DNA from: Neoceratodus forsteri | Taxonomy: Eukaryota; Chordata; Ceratodontiformes; Ceratodontidae | NCBI GenBank assembly: GCA_016271365.2 | Contig: CM028129.1 | Span: 457,946,501 to 458,010,500, forward strand | Length of the DNA stretch: 64,000 nucleotides | Reading direction: 5' to 3' | In this document: one piece after another, positions 44,563-57,750 of the stretch | Layout of the letters: each line of letters begins with the position of its first letter | Numbering within the stretch: position 1 is the stretch's first letter | The notes under the pieces: model-generated | What the model was told of the DNA's origin: nothing | What the model saw: only the letters and a program-made list of their open reading frames with translations | Database searches by the model: none | Made by a program: the position numbers and the translations under genes

Positions 44563-46324
44563 TGAAAAAGGCAAGCATCTCTGTGCACTACTCATCAGGC
44601 TTGCACTACGAGACCTTGCACTGGTATTAGAGAGAGAGAGAGAGAGAAAGCTGATTCTGCTTTTAGTGCAGCATGCTTACTATGAAACTGTGTTAGGGAA
44701 GGCAAATTATTTATTTATTTGAAAAGTTTCACCAGAAAAGGCAGACTGTGCTGCAATAGCTCATTTCCAGATGCACCCTGGGGGAAATGGGAAAAGGAGA
44801 TACAATATAGACTACAGATGCAAAACAAGAATATAAAAAAGGCTTAGTCTACAAATATGCAGAAGGCTAAGTCTGAACATAAAACATTATACATTTAGGC
44901 TATACCAAACATTTTGAGTAATAGGCAGGCAGCACTTGCCATCAGATTTAGTCTTATACATATATCCATTTTACATACATATACACACACACACACAAAC
45001 ATATATATTCATATACACACACCCTTGCTTCAATACTCATATTCATAAACATATACATGCACATAAAACACTTACACAGATGCATTTTGCTTTTATAAAA
45101 CTTGGAGGTTGGATGTAAGGACTTTATAGGAATAGAGGAGGTGGGAGTGGGGCTGGGATGAGAGTCAGAATGAGCCTTCACCCCTCCAGGATGCACACTG
45201 CATAAAGGGATTGGCAGGGTTAAAGGAGGAGAGGGATAGTTTGGTGGACAGAAATACAGGTAGATGAAAGGTGTGAATACTAAGCTGACGAAAGAGTGAA
45301 GGGAGCTTGGGAAGAGTGGGGGTGGTATGAAATAGAGAAAGGAAAAAACTGAAGAGGAGAGAAGAGGTAGTGGGGGAGGGGGGAGGCAAGCCTTATCCAC
45401 AGGAGCAGAACCCCAAGGGGATGGACACTATTCGATGAACCCAGGTACTGTTATAGGCATGTCTAGGGAGGGTTAGAAGGGGAATAAAGCAATGAAAAAT
45501 AGAACAGAAGAAAGGACAGAGGGGAATAATGAAGGAGAGGAAGGTAGATTATAGGAAAGCAATGACATTTAAAATAGTGTGTTTCATACACACAGTGTTC
45601 CAAAGTGATTTACAATCAGAGACACAGAAGAGAATGCTGCTGCCATTTCATGTTCACAGGGAGATTAAAGCAGTTTAGATCTGGGTTTCTCAAGTGGTAA
45701 AGCCTCAACCTGTTCCAGGGGAGGCTCAAGCAGTACTGTATTTAGCTTTTGAGTTTTACACTTTTGTGTGAAGGGATGAGGAAAACTAAAAGAGGATAAC
45801 AGTAGGTGAATATATGTATTTACTTACAAATCGGTGGCCAGGACAGGTACACTGAGCCAAGGCTCACTTCAGGAGTACCCAGGGAAAGGTAGGGAGTGAA
45901 TACAAGTCAAAAAGCTACTGCAAAACAGTCAAGCAATACAAAATGAACAAAAGTGCAAAGAAAAAGGGAACAATGAACAAATAATGAGATATACAACTGA
46001 TCAATTAGTCATGTGGCAGAACAGTACAAATACAAAGGGTTAAGCAGAGGTACAGTACTTATGAGCAATAGCAGGAGGGACCAAAAGAATACCCTCAGAA
46101 GTTGCTTAAGATCACAGTAAGAGAGGAGAGTATATTTGGGTAGTAAGGCTATTTCAGATAGTGGAATGGACAGAGAAAGAAGTCAGACCCAAGAAGGTAT
46201 TGCAGTAAGGTGTAACAATAGTTTAAAAGTCAAAATAGTGAAGCAACTAGGTTGACCTGGAGAGTGGAGAAACAAGTTGTGGGGGTTAAAATAAGTTAAA
46301 TAAAATGAATGAACTACTCATAAT
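44563..46324. other. Central spacer of the inverted duplication
   Basis: Not shared between arms. Contains a GA run (44629-44648), an L2-like LINE 3' end on the minus strand beginning at TTATTTATTTATTTGAAAAG (44707), which resembles the tail of LINE B at 18238, and TA/CA-rich simple sequence (44950-45030). The rest is purine-rich and non-coding. Confidence 0.5.
44707..44890 (-). mobile_element. LINE B-type 3' end fragment
   Basis: TTATTTATTTATTTGAAAAG, TTTCACCAG, CATTTCCAGATGCACCCTGG parallels 18238-18310 (AGTTTTACCAGG, CAATTCCAGATGCATCCTGG), so it is the tail of the same L2-like family. It also shows what the tail of LINE B should look like. Confidence 0.65.
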
Positions 46325-46329
46325 AAGTT

Positions 46330-46600
46330 TTCTTTATTGTAAAGTATGCCATTTTTCATGGGGAAGCCCAAGATAATTTCAATAATTGGTGTAGGCTCAA
46401 GACAGTTTCCATGGCTTGGAAGAGGTTGATCAGACAAAGTCTGAGATCTAATGGCTTAGATATAGAGAACATAAGCACAGAAAGGTTGGTGGCTTGCTTA
46501 AGGTTGTACAAAGCAAAGTGGCAGGTGTGGGATTCAAACCAGTGTTTCAGATTCAAAACGCTGCCCCCTAACTACAGGACTGCTTTGTCTCCAGATTTTA
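46330..46600 (-). mobile_element. tRNA-derived SINE, right arm copy
   Basis: Inverted counterpart of 44230-44510: GGATTCAAACC is the B box on the minus strand, and GCTTAAGGTTGTACAAAGCA is the body. The plus-strand open frame across it has no meaning as protein. Confidence 0.65.
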
Positions 46601-46665
46601 ATCAAAAACTATGGTAATGGTGATGATTGGAAGGCTTACATTGATTTTTTTCTGTTCTTTTGGCT

Positions 46666-47918
46666 ACTTTGCTTCATTGAACATATCGAGGACTTGCTAA
46701 AGTGACTTTGGCAAAGGCTTGGACTTTTTTTTTAGAATCAACCAATTTCTCACCAGAGATGCTAAGAAACAACTGGTCCAATCCATTTTTCTATCATTGG
46801 TTGATTACGCTGACTTCCTCTACAACCAATGCCCCAACTCTTACATGGCTAAACTGGACTCTCTACCATCGAGCACTGAGGTTTATAATGGGACTCCCCT
46901 TCGACACGCATCACTGCACCCTATATGCGGCAGTGGGGCGGACATTACTAAAGTTCAGGCGCCACAGAAACACCGCTCTCTGGACCTATAGAGCCATCTC
47001 TAATAAGCTGCCTTACTATATCTCCTGCTGTCTTCCCCGGGTATAATTGGGAAATACTTGTTAAGAAGTTACTCAGCTATTACACTTAAAGTACCCAAAG
47101 CAAAATCCCGCTTCGGCAGGGCAGCCATAAGCTTCGTGCTACCTACCTTATGGAACGATCTACAAAAACCCCTCAAATTAAGCACTCTAATGGTATAAAT
47201 GCCTTCAAGACGTTTTATTTCTGTACAATCAGAGAAGTATGTAACTGCTTCACCCACTCAGACCCAGTCTGCACTGGTATATAGACACGCCTAGACCTAA
47301 TTTTAAGTACTGACCCCCCAGCTTGCTCCTCACCAGCCTAATTGTTCTCTCTCTCTATCCCCTGTCTTATCAACACTAGCCCGTCCATCCCCTTATTCTT
47401 CCTTTCCCAACCTCGATAGGAGCTCACTACCCTGGGTTGTGACATCCTACCATGCCCCGTACTTTATAGCATTCAATCCCGGGCTCACACATACTCCTTT
47501 TCTCCATCCACCTTCTCTACATCCCACTTTACCAACTCCTTTCTGTGCACCGTGCCCTCCTAGCCTTTCTCCCCCTACCTCTCTCCCTTCCCCCCTACCT
47601 TCACCTTTACCTGGTGTATATATTTTTTCTTCCATTACTTCCTCCTGCAACCTTAGATAACCTGCTTTATCTTCCTATAGACACTTCTATGTATGTAAAT
47701 ACCATATAATCTGTACAATAGCTGTATAAATTCTATGTACATATGAACTTCTTTTTCTTCCTTTCTGTAAAGAGTATTATCTGTATTGCCTTGTAAATAC
47801 CTGTGTTGACCTGTATATACAATTGTTCATGCTCCACCCAGGTCCATCTTGCAAATGAGCTTCTGCTCAACAATAAATGCCTGGTTAAATAAAGACTTGA
47901 TTGATTGATTGACTTTGC
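46666..47918 (+). mobile_element. LINE C, 5'-truncated insertion with 7-bp target duplication
   Basis: ACTTTGC at 46666-46672 and 47912-47918 flanks an insertion absent from the left arm. It encodes the thumb/C-terminal part (GLFFRINQFLTRDAKKQLVQ, LVDYADFLYNQCPNSYMAKL, RALRFIMGLPFDTHHCTLYA) of the LINE found full-length at 58.4-62.4 kb. A 3' UTR ends in GCCTGGTTAAATAAAGACTT plus a (GATT)n tail. Frameshifted and non-functional. Confidence 0.88.
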
Positions 47919-48344
47919 AAACCACTCTGCTTATAAATAGCTTTTATCTTTTATGGGCCCTGAAATTCTTTGACAGTTAATCTTTTATCTGCTATAGGAA
48001 CAAAAAGGTTTTTTTAATAAGTTGTTTCTTTGCTATCAAATAGTGTTCTGGGATATCAATGAAAAGCTTAGATTTTCCAAAAGCAGGGTCAAAATTAAAT
48101 TTTACAGCAACTGCCCAGCAGGGCTACCAATGGAGAAAATCCAATGGACCAACTTCTATACTTACTAAAATGTTTCCTCCTCCATCACTAGGAATCAAGG
48201 CTAATTAGAGAATCATTTTACTCGCCAAATACAATCTTGGACTGCAATTGGCCAGTGAACTACTGTTGCCAACTTCTTTCCCTACAACAGTGACAAACAT
48301 ATGCATAAAGATGGAGATAGGAAAGAAGTAAAGAAAAGTTAATT

Positions 48345-48600
48345 TTGTAATGGTCCTCTGGAACTCTGGAAAGATCAAAATCTACACCAAGATGTAGTGA
48401 GAGACAGCACAGTGGAGGTATTCAAACATGCATAGGATAGGCATAAGGAACCCTAGAGATGGGTAGTAAGAGCTAAAGCCAATGACCAAGTAGGGTCATT
48501 GACCACTGATGCAGGCAGGGAATAAGGAAAGACTGGATGAGGCCTAGTGGTCCTTATCTGCCATAAAATACTAGGTAACTATGTCACCATGTTACCTCAG
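48345..48600 (+). mobile_element. CR1 3' end, copy in right arm
   Basis: GGTATTCAAACATGCATAGG, GACTGGATGAGGCC, TCCTTATCTGCC, then ACTAGGTAACTATG. Same insertion as 43120-43450 on the other arm, in inverted orientation. Confidence 0.75.
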
Positions 48601-49013
48601 ATCAGTGCCTTCTATAACTTAAGTGAACTCTCCTAAGATCCCCATACTTGATATCAACAGATGGGGGGGACTGAACCATAAGATGCTATTACTATGTTAC
48701 AAAACTTATCATCTGTGAAGCACAAGAATATCACAATGCATCAATGAACCACCAGACTTTCCCACCTACTCACCTAGGAATATAATGAATAAGCAACTCC
48801 AGAGTATAATAAAATAGAATACATACTCAAAGTGCCAGTAGACTAATTAAACAATTTTAATTTTTCTATTTCACTTTATTGTTTGTAACTTTACATCTTC
48901 CACTAACACAGACCGTGATTCTTGGGGTGCTGAGCAAATCAGAAAACAAGTTATCACAGCCAAGTGCTCATTGGAGATGCGCTCACAAAAACACATGCAT
49001 GAACATGTGCAAG

Positions 49014-49017
<4 letters not shown>

Positions 49018-49044
<27 letters not shown>
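49018..49044. repeat. (CA)n microsatellite
   Basis: Pure ACAC run of about 26 bp in the right arm. The equivalent point of the left arm has only a short GTGTGTG. Confidence 0.85.
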
Positions 49045-49046
<2 letters not shown>

Positions 49047-50999
49047 ACTCACCACTTTTCTCAGATGCACAAATGCCAAGATGAAAACACATGTGGAGGA
49101 CAGGACATGCACCCCTAGCAAGCCCCACCACCCCATCAAAACACAGGCTAAAAATATGTGCTTTCCACCTCCACAAAGAAAGATGCCCCACACCATTTCA
49201 GTCAACCATATGTAGCAAACCCGATGACACTAATAGATTCATAAGATTGTAGTTTATCTAACAAACACACTACAAATCAGACACAAGCTGATTGCCTTTT
49301 GCTTACACTGAAAAGCATCCAAGTCTGTAAATTTTAAACATTTTGCCTGAAATAAGTACCTTGTGGTGATGATATTGTTACAACACCTTCCATCATGCCA
49401 CTGCCAGACAGATGACCCATCAGATCTTCAGTAATCACTGCAGCTGGTCATAATAATATTAATATTAGGAAAGCTCTCAAAACTTCTGTGAACCTATGAT
49501 CTTTTGGCTAACTGAATGAGTCTATGCTGTATGAATTCACGCATGTAACTGTCAGATGTGCTGAACTCATGCTTTGTAAAGAGGGCCCTATACTCTCTTA
49601 TTATACACAGAAGAAGGGTCCCATTCATTCAATAGCTGCTATTCTGTCTTATGATATACAAAATGACTAGCATATGATTTTCTTATACTGTAATGCTGGG
49701 CAGTGCATTTTTTAGGTTTCAGAAAGAGTATAAATAGTTCATAAAGCAATTGAACAGGTTTTTCATTTTTAAATGGGTACTGTGGAGCATGCTTGTTGCT
49801 TTCTGGAAGTTAGAACCATCTTGAATACTTTCACCACTACCATAAGTATATATTTAATAGAAATATGTGCTTTTGATAACTAGTTATCTTGTAAATTATC
49901 TTTTTCAAAGGAAATAAAAATATATTTCGCTTTCTGACATACAAATACCAAAATTTGATGCAATCTGTTTTAAGTTTAAAACGAAAGATACATAGAGAAG
50001 TATGCCTGTTTTTTTAATTCAGACCTTAGGATTTGCAGAATTCTACTTAGACTAGGGAGCCTTGTGAAAGCAGCTACAGCTCTGGACACGAACATACTGT
50101 TTCTGTCTCTGCTTTTAAAGTTAGAACTCATTTTCTGTTGTAGAATGTTTAATTTCAAAAAGGTTTACAAGACATATTATACATCCATAAAATCTGTATC
50201 ATATATTTAACCAATCAACAGGTAGTATACAGGTGTATATTTCCAACAAGGAATAAGGAGAGGAGCGGTAGGAGGAGTAGGGGAAAAGGTAGGAGAAAAT
50301 GAAAGGGAAGAGAGGGGGGAGATGGAGCAGGAGGAGGAATCGGAGTAAAAGAAAAAGGGGGGTGGGGTAAGAACAGGCAGCAAATTAGTCTCGTATAGGT
50401 GTACAGGTAAGTCTGTTAATACACACAGGAATGTCAGATAAAAGGTACAGAAATTAGTTACTATCTAATCCTTATTCCTCTTGGAACAAGTACAGGTAAA
50501 AAACACTGGATGTTTATGAATGTGAGGATATTGGCAGAAAGGGGTATACTGCAGTGCTCACCAAGATTGTCCATCGAAATAACAAACTGTTGTACTCACT
50601 AGGGCAAAATCTCCCTCCCAGTCGACCGTCTTTGCTGGACATAAGCACACCAAGCATATTTCCTTGTATCTAGACAAGCCAATCAAGTCCCCTTTCATGG
50701 CCTCGGGAGAAGAGTTGGGCAAAAGTGTGTATATGCTCTGCAAAATTCAGACTGAACCTAGGGAGGAAACAGATACATACCAAAGCTTAAGTTCTTAACC
50801 TAAATATTTTATGTTGTAGATAGAAAGAAAATCAGGTGTACAGCCAGATATACCTGAGAGTAGGGGGGTGGACTTATACTAACCAAAACCTTAGCAAAGG
50901 ATAGGTGTGAATTGCCTCTCGAAACATTAAGCCATCTGCTAACTGTCCATGTTCAAACCTCATTGTATCCAGCAAGGTATGTGGAAGTATTCATCCTAC

Positions 51000-53900
51000 C
51001 CCCATCTGAGGTTGTACGTAGTTAAGGTAAGGTGCCAACAAAGTCTGAATGTAGGGATTTGAGATGTCTGAAGATGGGAAATTCTGTCTAGTTTGGCCAA
51101 GGTCGAGAGGGACATCAATATCTTTGGTGTTGTGGGGACCAAGGAGGATCTCCATTTGCAGATAATGGCTCTCTTAGTTTGCAGAGTCAGCAAAGCAAGC
51201 CACCTGTACACCTGTGGTGACATCTGAGGGAGATCACTATGTATTCCCAAGAGATAGAAAAGAGGGCTAAGGGGATTTGCTGTTGTGTTACTCTAGAGGC
51301 TAGAGTCTGTATTTCGCCATAGGGTTGAATCTTTGGACAGGACCATAGTATGTGTAACAGATCGCCCCCTGGTTTCTGGCTTCTCCAACAGCAGTCAGAC
51401 CCCAGTAATTTGGCTTTATACAGGATTGCAGGAGTTCTATACCAAGAGTGGGCAATTTTATTTTGAATCAGTCTGGATCTGGCATCTTTAAACCAGCTAT
51501 GTGTATCTTTCCAGGCCTGGTCCCAAGCCGCAGGTGAGATATGGAGTTGCAGCATCTTCTCCCTTTATGTCCTGCCTCCTCAGATTGAGAAGGAAGGCTA
51601 TCCCTAAGTTTGGTGTATATACGGCATGCTAGCCCCTGAGGGTGTTGTAGCCAAATGTTAAAGTCAGAGGGTTTACCATGGGTCAAGGTAGGGATAAAAG
51701 ATGTCGAGTTGCATCTCTAAGTTGGAGATATTTCCAGAAATCCATTTGCAGAATTTCCCATATCTGTTGGAGGGACTGGAATGTATGGAGAGCTTTGAGA
51801 TTTGGGACCATTATATCCTCCATTTTGGAAATGCCCAACTTCATCTATTGTTGCCATAGTACTACAGATCCTCCAATAGTAATGGAGGGATTTTTCCAAA
51901 GAGGAACATAGGGGAGCGGGAGAGGGTCCATTTTCATCTTCAGATGAGTACTAAACCAGTTAGCTCAGGATATTTCCACCGTAGGTGTGCTATGATCTGT
52001 GTCAGGTCTACTGAATAGTCCAACTTTGGGACAGGCTTCTGTTATGAGAAGTGAGGAAGGGTGAGCAGTTCCCATAATGTCCAGTTCGAGTTGCATCCAT
52101 TGTGTGGAAAGGGAGGAAAGGGAGGAAGGGGGCACATCCACTTAACCATTTGGGCCAGCAGAAAAGCCCAGCGGTATCCCTCTAGCCATTGAAAATTCCA
52201 ACCACTTTGCTCCCAGTGAGACCTAAGTTTGGAACAGCTTGTATCTGGGTTTAGATCCTTCCCAGAGAAAGTCCCTAACTAATTTATCAATGGCCCTATG
52301 CCAGTACTTAGGAGAGGAACAGGCAAGTGCATAAGGAGGTAGAAGAGTTTAGGGGCAGATATCATTTTGATGGCCACAATTTTCCCTTCTAGGGTAAGTT
52401 TGAGGAGTTTCCATCTGTCAAATTCTGTCTTGATGGAAGAGAGGAGGGGTTGTATGTTAGTCTGCCATATTGTATCCAAAGACGGGGTTAAGACCATTCC
52501 CAAATAAGTGATTCCATTAGAAGCCCACAGAAGGTTGGCTGCATCTACCACCTGTTGTGTACAGTGGGTGTTAAGGGGGAGTACTTCAGTCTTATTCTGG
52601 TTCAGTCGTAGTCCTGAATATCTAGAAAAGGCATACAGAAGACTGAGCAGGGGAGGGATGGCACGATGGGTGTCTGCTAAGAGAAGCAAATGGTCGCCGG
52701 CATACATTAGAGTTGTGATAACTTATGCTTCCCACTGTCAGGTCAGTTTTATATCAGGGTGGTCTCTTATTGCCGTGGCCAAGGGTTCAATTGCCAAGAT
52801 GAATAGGAGGGAGAGAGGGGCAACCCTGCCTTGTGCCTCTTTCCAGTGGGAATATAGGGAAAGTGTAGAATTTGTATTAACTTTGGCCAAGGGTCAGCAT
52901 ATATAGCTTGTATCCTGGAGAGAAATTTATCTCCTAGCCAAAATGCATAAGAACCATATAAAGATAGTCCTATTCTATTGAATCAAATGCCTTTTCAAAG
53001 CCCACTGCAATGGCAGCAGCTGGTGTTGGAAGTGACTTGGAAAAGGCATCAGATTCATGAGAGTTCTCAAGTGGTCTGAGCTGTGATGACACAGTATAAA
53101 ACCCACCTGTGAGGGGTATAGAAGTCTGGGGAGTAGGGGACTAAGTCTAGTTGCCTGGATTTTGGCATACAGTTTGCTATCCAAATTAATGAGAGAAACT
53201 GGACGGTAACTTCCAGGGTTAGTAGGATCCTTGCCCTTTTTAGGTATGACTACGATAGTTGCCTCCCACATGGAGGAGGAGGGCCTGTTAAGCTCTATCT
53301 CCCGGAAGACTAGGGTTAGAGGGAGGAGATAATCAAGGCTAATGCCTGGTAAAATCTGCCATGTAGCCGTCGTTACCCAGAGATTTCCCTTTTCAAGCCG
53401 TGAATGGTTGCAGATACCCTCTCTGGTAATGAGAAGGTCCAGGAGCTGTGCTTGCTGCAGTTGCAATCTAGGCAGGTGCAAGGTATCCAAAATGATTGGG
53501 TCTCTCTGTTTGGTTCTGTGTGTGTGGAGGAATAAAGTGATCTAGAAAGAAGACATGGTGTTATTAATGTCCTCTGGGAAGTGCCCAATATCCTTGCTTG
53601 TTCTTCAACCCCGAAATATATCTATTGGCCTGCTGTTTTCGCAGTTGACATGCAAGTATTTTGCCCACCTTGTCACTCCCTTCCCAGAAGGTATGCCTTA
53701 GGTGAAGAATGGCTGCTTCGGCCTTCCTATTAAGAAGCTGGTTAATTTCAAAGCGCAGACCTAGAATGGTTCTGCCTGTAGGTGAGTGAATGAAGGGGGA
53801 AGGCATAGACTTAAAGATATCTTCAGCTGCAGCTAGCTTCAGTTCTAAGGTAGCCAGCTGATGTTACCTTTTCTCCGTTTAGCCGCTGCAAACCCTATAA

Positions 53901-54790
53901 TACTACCCCACATCATGGCCTTAAAATCTTCCCATGTGGTGCCAGCTGAGGTGTCTGTTGTGGATTTTCAGCTAGAAAGAGGAGGCTTCATTCCTGGCCC
54001 ATGGGATAAAATCAGGATCTCTCACTAGGAGGGGTCTAATCTCCAATGTCTGGGTGGGGAGCTACAGGGTCCCACTGTATAAGAGCTGAACCTGGGCATG
54101 GTTGGAGATAGTTCTAAGAAAGATTGTGACAGCAAGGGTTTTAGATGTTATGGTGGGTGAGCCCAGCCAGAAATCCAGCCTACTATATGAGGCATTGACT
54201 TCTGAGTGAAAGGTGTAATCCCTTGTTCTGGGGTGAAAGAGTCTTCATAACTCTGTAAGCCCCTGATCTGAGATCATTTGAAGGAGAGCCTTCCCATCTT
54301 GAGGTGTGCTTCTTTGCCTCTATCGTTCCTATCTAGGGAGGTACCAATGTCAGGTTAAAGTCCCCACCACGAGGAGGGACAATCTGGGGATTAAACCCAG
54401 GTTCACCTCTGCAAGATTGTGAAAAATTGGGGAGTGTCCTTCATTGGGGGCATAGAGATTGCATAACGAAGCGGACCCATGGGAGTATGGTATGTAGCTA
54501 TCACCCATCTGCCATCCTGATCTGAAAGTGTCTGCATTAGTGTCCAGGGAGAGTCTTATGCAAAAGAATTAGGACACCATGCTTCCTGGTAGGGGCATTA
54601 GAATGAACCTGCTGGCCCACCCATTCCTTAGTCATACAGTATGTTAGGTCACCTGACAGTTTGGTTTCTTGTAGAAAGGCAACTTTGGAGTGTAAATGTT
54701 TCAAATGGGTCAAGACTTTCTTGTGTTTCACTGGGAATTCAGTCCTCTGACATTCCAGGTGTGAAACACAACATCCGTCATTTTGGTCTA
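51000..54790 (-). pseudogene. L1 ORF2 relic (endonuclease, RT, C-terminal Cys motif)
   Basis: Minus strand. The endonuclease is KKVLTHLKHLHSKVAFLQET and WVGQQVHSN (54731-54600). The pre-RT region is RTILGLRFEINQLLNRKAEA (53760-53700). RT blocks are ATIVVIPKKGKDPTNPGSYR, PVSLINLDSKLYAKIQATRL and PSQVGFILCHHSSDHLRTLM (53290-53030). The active-site block is YAGDHLLLLAD (52704-52672). The C-terminal region is NKIAHSWYRTPAILYKAKLL with CCWRSQK..HILWSCP (51480-51330), the Cys-rich tail of L1. It would encode the nicking and reverse-transcribing enzyme. YAGD replaces the invariant YADD and several frames are broken, so it is dead. Confidence 0.88.
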
Positions 54791-56830
54791 GTGATTACCG
54801 GGGAGTAGGAAAGCTCAGTGATGTGCAGGAACCACCCACCTTTATTGAAATAAGAAACAGAAGTATACACCAAGTGAGCTAGGTCTTATTATACTCCACC
54901 TTAGGGGTGAGTAGGAGCCCTGTATCTACGTACTATGTCTACTAATCTAAACTTTAACTTATCAAACAAAACACACTAAAAGGCATAAGGGACTTAACCG
55001 AGTGGGGCCCCAGCCAATTGTATGCTCTGATCATGTTGTGGGACATGGAGCGAATAGAATACCAGTGAGGGAAGACTACCCTACACTGAAAGGAAAGTAG
55101 GGAATTTATCCAGTACAGTACTGTCAATGTAAACAAGTGGAACTATTGGGAAGCCATTGCCCAGAGTCTTTCCAGGATATACAGATATATTCCAGCCTGT
55201 AATCCCCCCCTACCAGGAGTTAAAGAGAGCCCGATAGGTGATCCCTGATTTTATATCTGATTGTTGGCTGGCAGAGAGCCCTGGCAACATGGTGAGAGTA
55301 TGGGATCCATATTCCCGGGGGTGTAATGGCCTGTCTACCAGGGTTCTGCTGGTGAAGGAGATATTCGATCGTCCTTCTTAGATATGACTAGTACCTTTAC
55401 AAAACCCATCCATCTTTGAGACTCAGAGTGGATGGGAGGGGAGGAGGAGTTCTAAAAGGAATATAATGGGAAGGGTCTGAGGGAGTAATCATACTGTCTA
55501 TTAAGCCTCAAAGATTAGGAGGACAACCTTTAACAAAGCGAAACATCTTATAGCTAATATTACAGTACATTGTCTATGATGTAAAATGTACTATAGGTGG
55601 CCTGGGGTAGTCCAACTAACAGCATTATCTTCCAAACCAAAAAGATTAGGCAGTGAACCTTTAACAATACTAAATATCTTATACTAATATCAATATACAG
55701 AATCTGTAATATAGAATATATACCTCCAAGTAGAGATGTCTGAAATTGGGAATAAACCCGGTCTGCATGGCTCAGCTTTTTACAGTGGAGGGTTATGTTA
55801 CAGAGGAGAGGAGCTCATTGAAGCCCAAGGCACCATACTACGATGTTCATAACTGTCTCCCACCCTTCTCTCCTACCCCAGTAAACAGTATCTGACTATC
55901 AAACACAGTATAGAGTTTGACCACACTTAGCCCTCAACCTGGGTGCGAGTGGTTCATTTCAACAGGGAGGTTTCTGTACTATGCCCCGTCTGCTAGCAGG
56001 GACTGAAAAGCCTGCATGCGATGCGGATATGGGATCTGCTGAGGATACAGGATGCATGCTATCGCATCCATTTAGTACCTGCAAGTTCTCCTGCACAATA
56101 GGCTTGTGGAATACAAAAATAAAAAGGGGAGTTTAAAATGGTCTGCTGTAACTGGGCAGAAATATAGCCGCATTTACACCCATTTCTGAGCATTTAAACA
56201 GCACACTTTGTAAACTTTACTATATAATTAGCCTAAGGCAACTGCCAACCTAACATTACGGTATAACCCATTTGTTATGTACCTCTGGGTGTGGCCTCTA
56301 GGGGCAAAATGAGGCCTGTTCTAAGTCAGCAATGTGATGTACTGAGTGAGCTTAAAATCTTAACTCCATGCCGTACCAGCCCAATTTGTTCCTGCTATTC
56401 CCCCTCTAATCTTTAAATCCCTAAGACACCTGCCCCTCAGTACTTATCTGATTTTCAGCCCTTATGAAGGGTTGGTTAATCAGGGCATTCATCCTGGTGC
56501 AATTGTTGTGGTCCTGCAGGCTAAGTTCAGTGCAATGGCTTGGTGGGGAGCCAGGAGCCAATGATCATTTCTCTAATTCCTGTAAGGCAGAGCGGCATCC
56601 ATAGCAGAGGCCCACGTATGCTCATCCCCGGTAGCTTCTATCAAGGGCTGTGCAGTTGATATCCATCTCCTCCTCGGTCGGCTCTGGCAGGTCTCATAAT
56701 GGGAAAAGTGATTTTATGCAAAATATGGGCTGACATATTCTGTTTTGGCCATGTCGGCTGTGAAGAGATTCTGGCCCTGTTGGTCCAAGGAGTGTATCCT
56801 GTCCTGCGGATGGTCACGCTTGAAGTGAGG
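54790..56830 (-). other. L1 region between ORF1 and ORF2 relics
   Basis: About 2 kb without recognisable LINE motifs, unusually long for an inter-ORF gap. It holds an imperfect duplication of about 137 bp (GATTAGGAGG at 55514, GATTAGGCAG at 55647). It could be a decayed coding part or an unrecognised insertion. Confidence 0.4.
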
Positions 56831-57750
56831 TTATTTCAGTGGCCTTTTCCTACTTTTAGAGTTGTGGGATTCCAGAACCAGGTGAGGGGTTGTGGGGGGT
56901 GTCACCATTGTGGTTTCTATCCTTCTTTCTGTCTGGGTGTGAGAAGAGGTGCCCCAGGCTGCCGCCCACCTATCTGTAATAAAGGCCATGGCAGCGTCCA
57001 GGGAGGCAAATTGATGTGTAGTGCTGTTAACCGAAATCTGTAGGTTGGCAGGGTAGCGCAGGGTAAAGGGGACTTGTAGAGCATGCAGCTTGCAGCGTAA
57101 TTCGGTGAAGGCTTTCCGTTTAATTGCTAACTCCTTAGAGTAGTCTTGAAAATCATGATCAAGTGATCCTCCCATCAGAGTTGCCCCAGTTCTCCTGCTC
57201 TAGCTTGGATAGCTTCTTTTTCAGTGTGTATTAGAATATGCACTATAAACAGTCTAGGTCTGTCCCCCTGCATAGGTTTGGGCTGCAGTGAGCGATGTGC
57301 CCATTCAGTTGTGACCCTCGTGCCCCTAGGAAGTTGGAGAATCTCTGGGAGTGCTTGCTGCAGAAAGGATAGCGCTTTCCACCTTCAGAGCCCTCTGGAA
57401 ATCCAAGGAGCTGCAGATTGTTGCGGCGGTTCCTATTTTCCATATCCTCAAGTTTGTCATGAAGAAAACGGATTTGGGCCACCTGGTCACGTATAGTAGC
57501 ACAGTGCTCTTGCAGTATGTCATTGTGGGCATTTTTTTTTTGTTCCACTCAGTCCACTCTTGCATCTAATTGTTGCATTTATACTGCGGTGGTATTCGCT
57601 GCTAAGGTTAAAGCATCGATACTGGTCATGATACAGGCAAACATGTCTCTGACTGAGGGTTCTTCCCCTCCCAAGGCCAAGTGCGCCATGCAGCCTAGCT
57701 GTGCGAGTGGCATCAGAGAGGACTGGCTATTATTGTATTAGTCCTGTGTC
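56831..57750 (-). pseudogene. L1 ORF1 relic (coiled coil and RRM)
   Basis: Minus-strand frames give a coiled-coil stretch ending RDQVAQIRFLHDKLEDMENR, then NRRNNLQLLGFPEGSEGGK (about 57480-57380), the conserved start of the L1 ORF1 RRM. After a shift, the C-terminal domain is ELAIKRKAFTELRCKLHALQ and LRYPANLQISVNSTTHQFAS (57140-56970), ending at 56831. The family forms an RNA-binding trimer needed for retrotransposition. At least one frameshift separates the halves. Confidence 0.82.

Noticed and set aside
45121..45440. Minus-strand Pro/Ser-rich frames as exon candidates
   Set aside because: Purine/pyrimidine-biased low-complexity sequence in the spacer, with no splice context or domain.
48954..49205. 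Val/Cys-rich minus-strand frame
   Set aside because: Generated by a (CA)n microsatellite.
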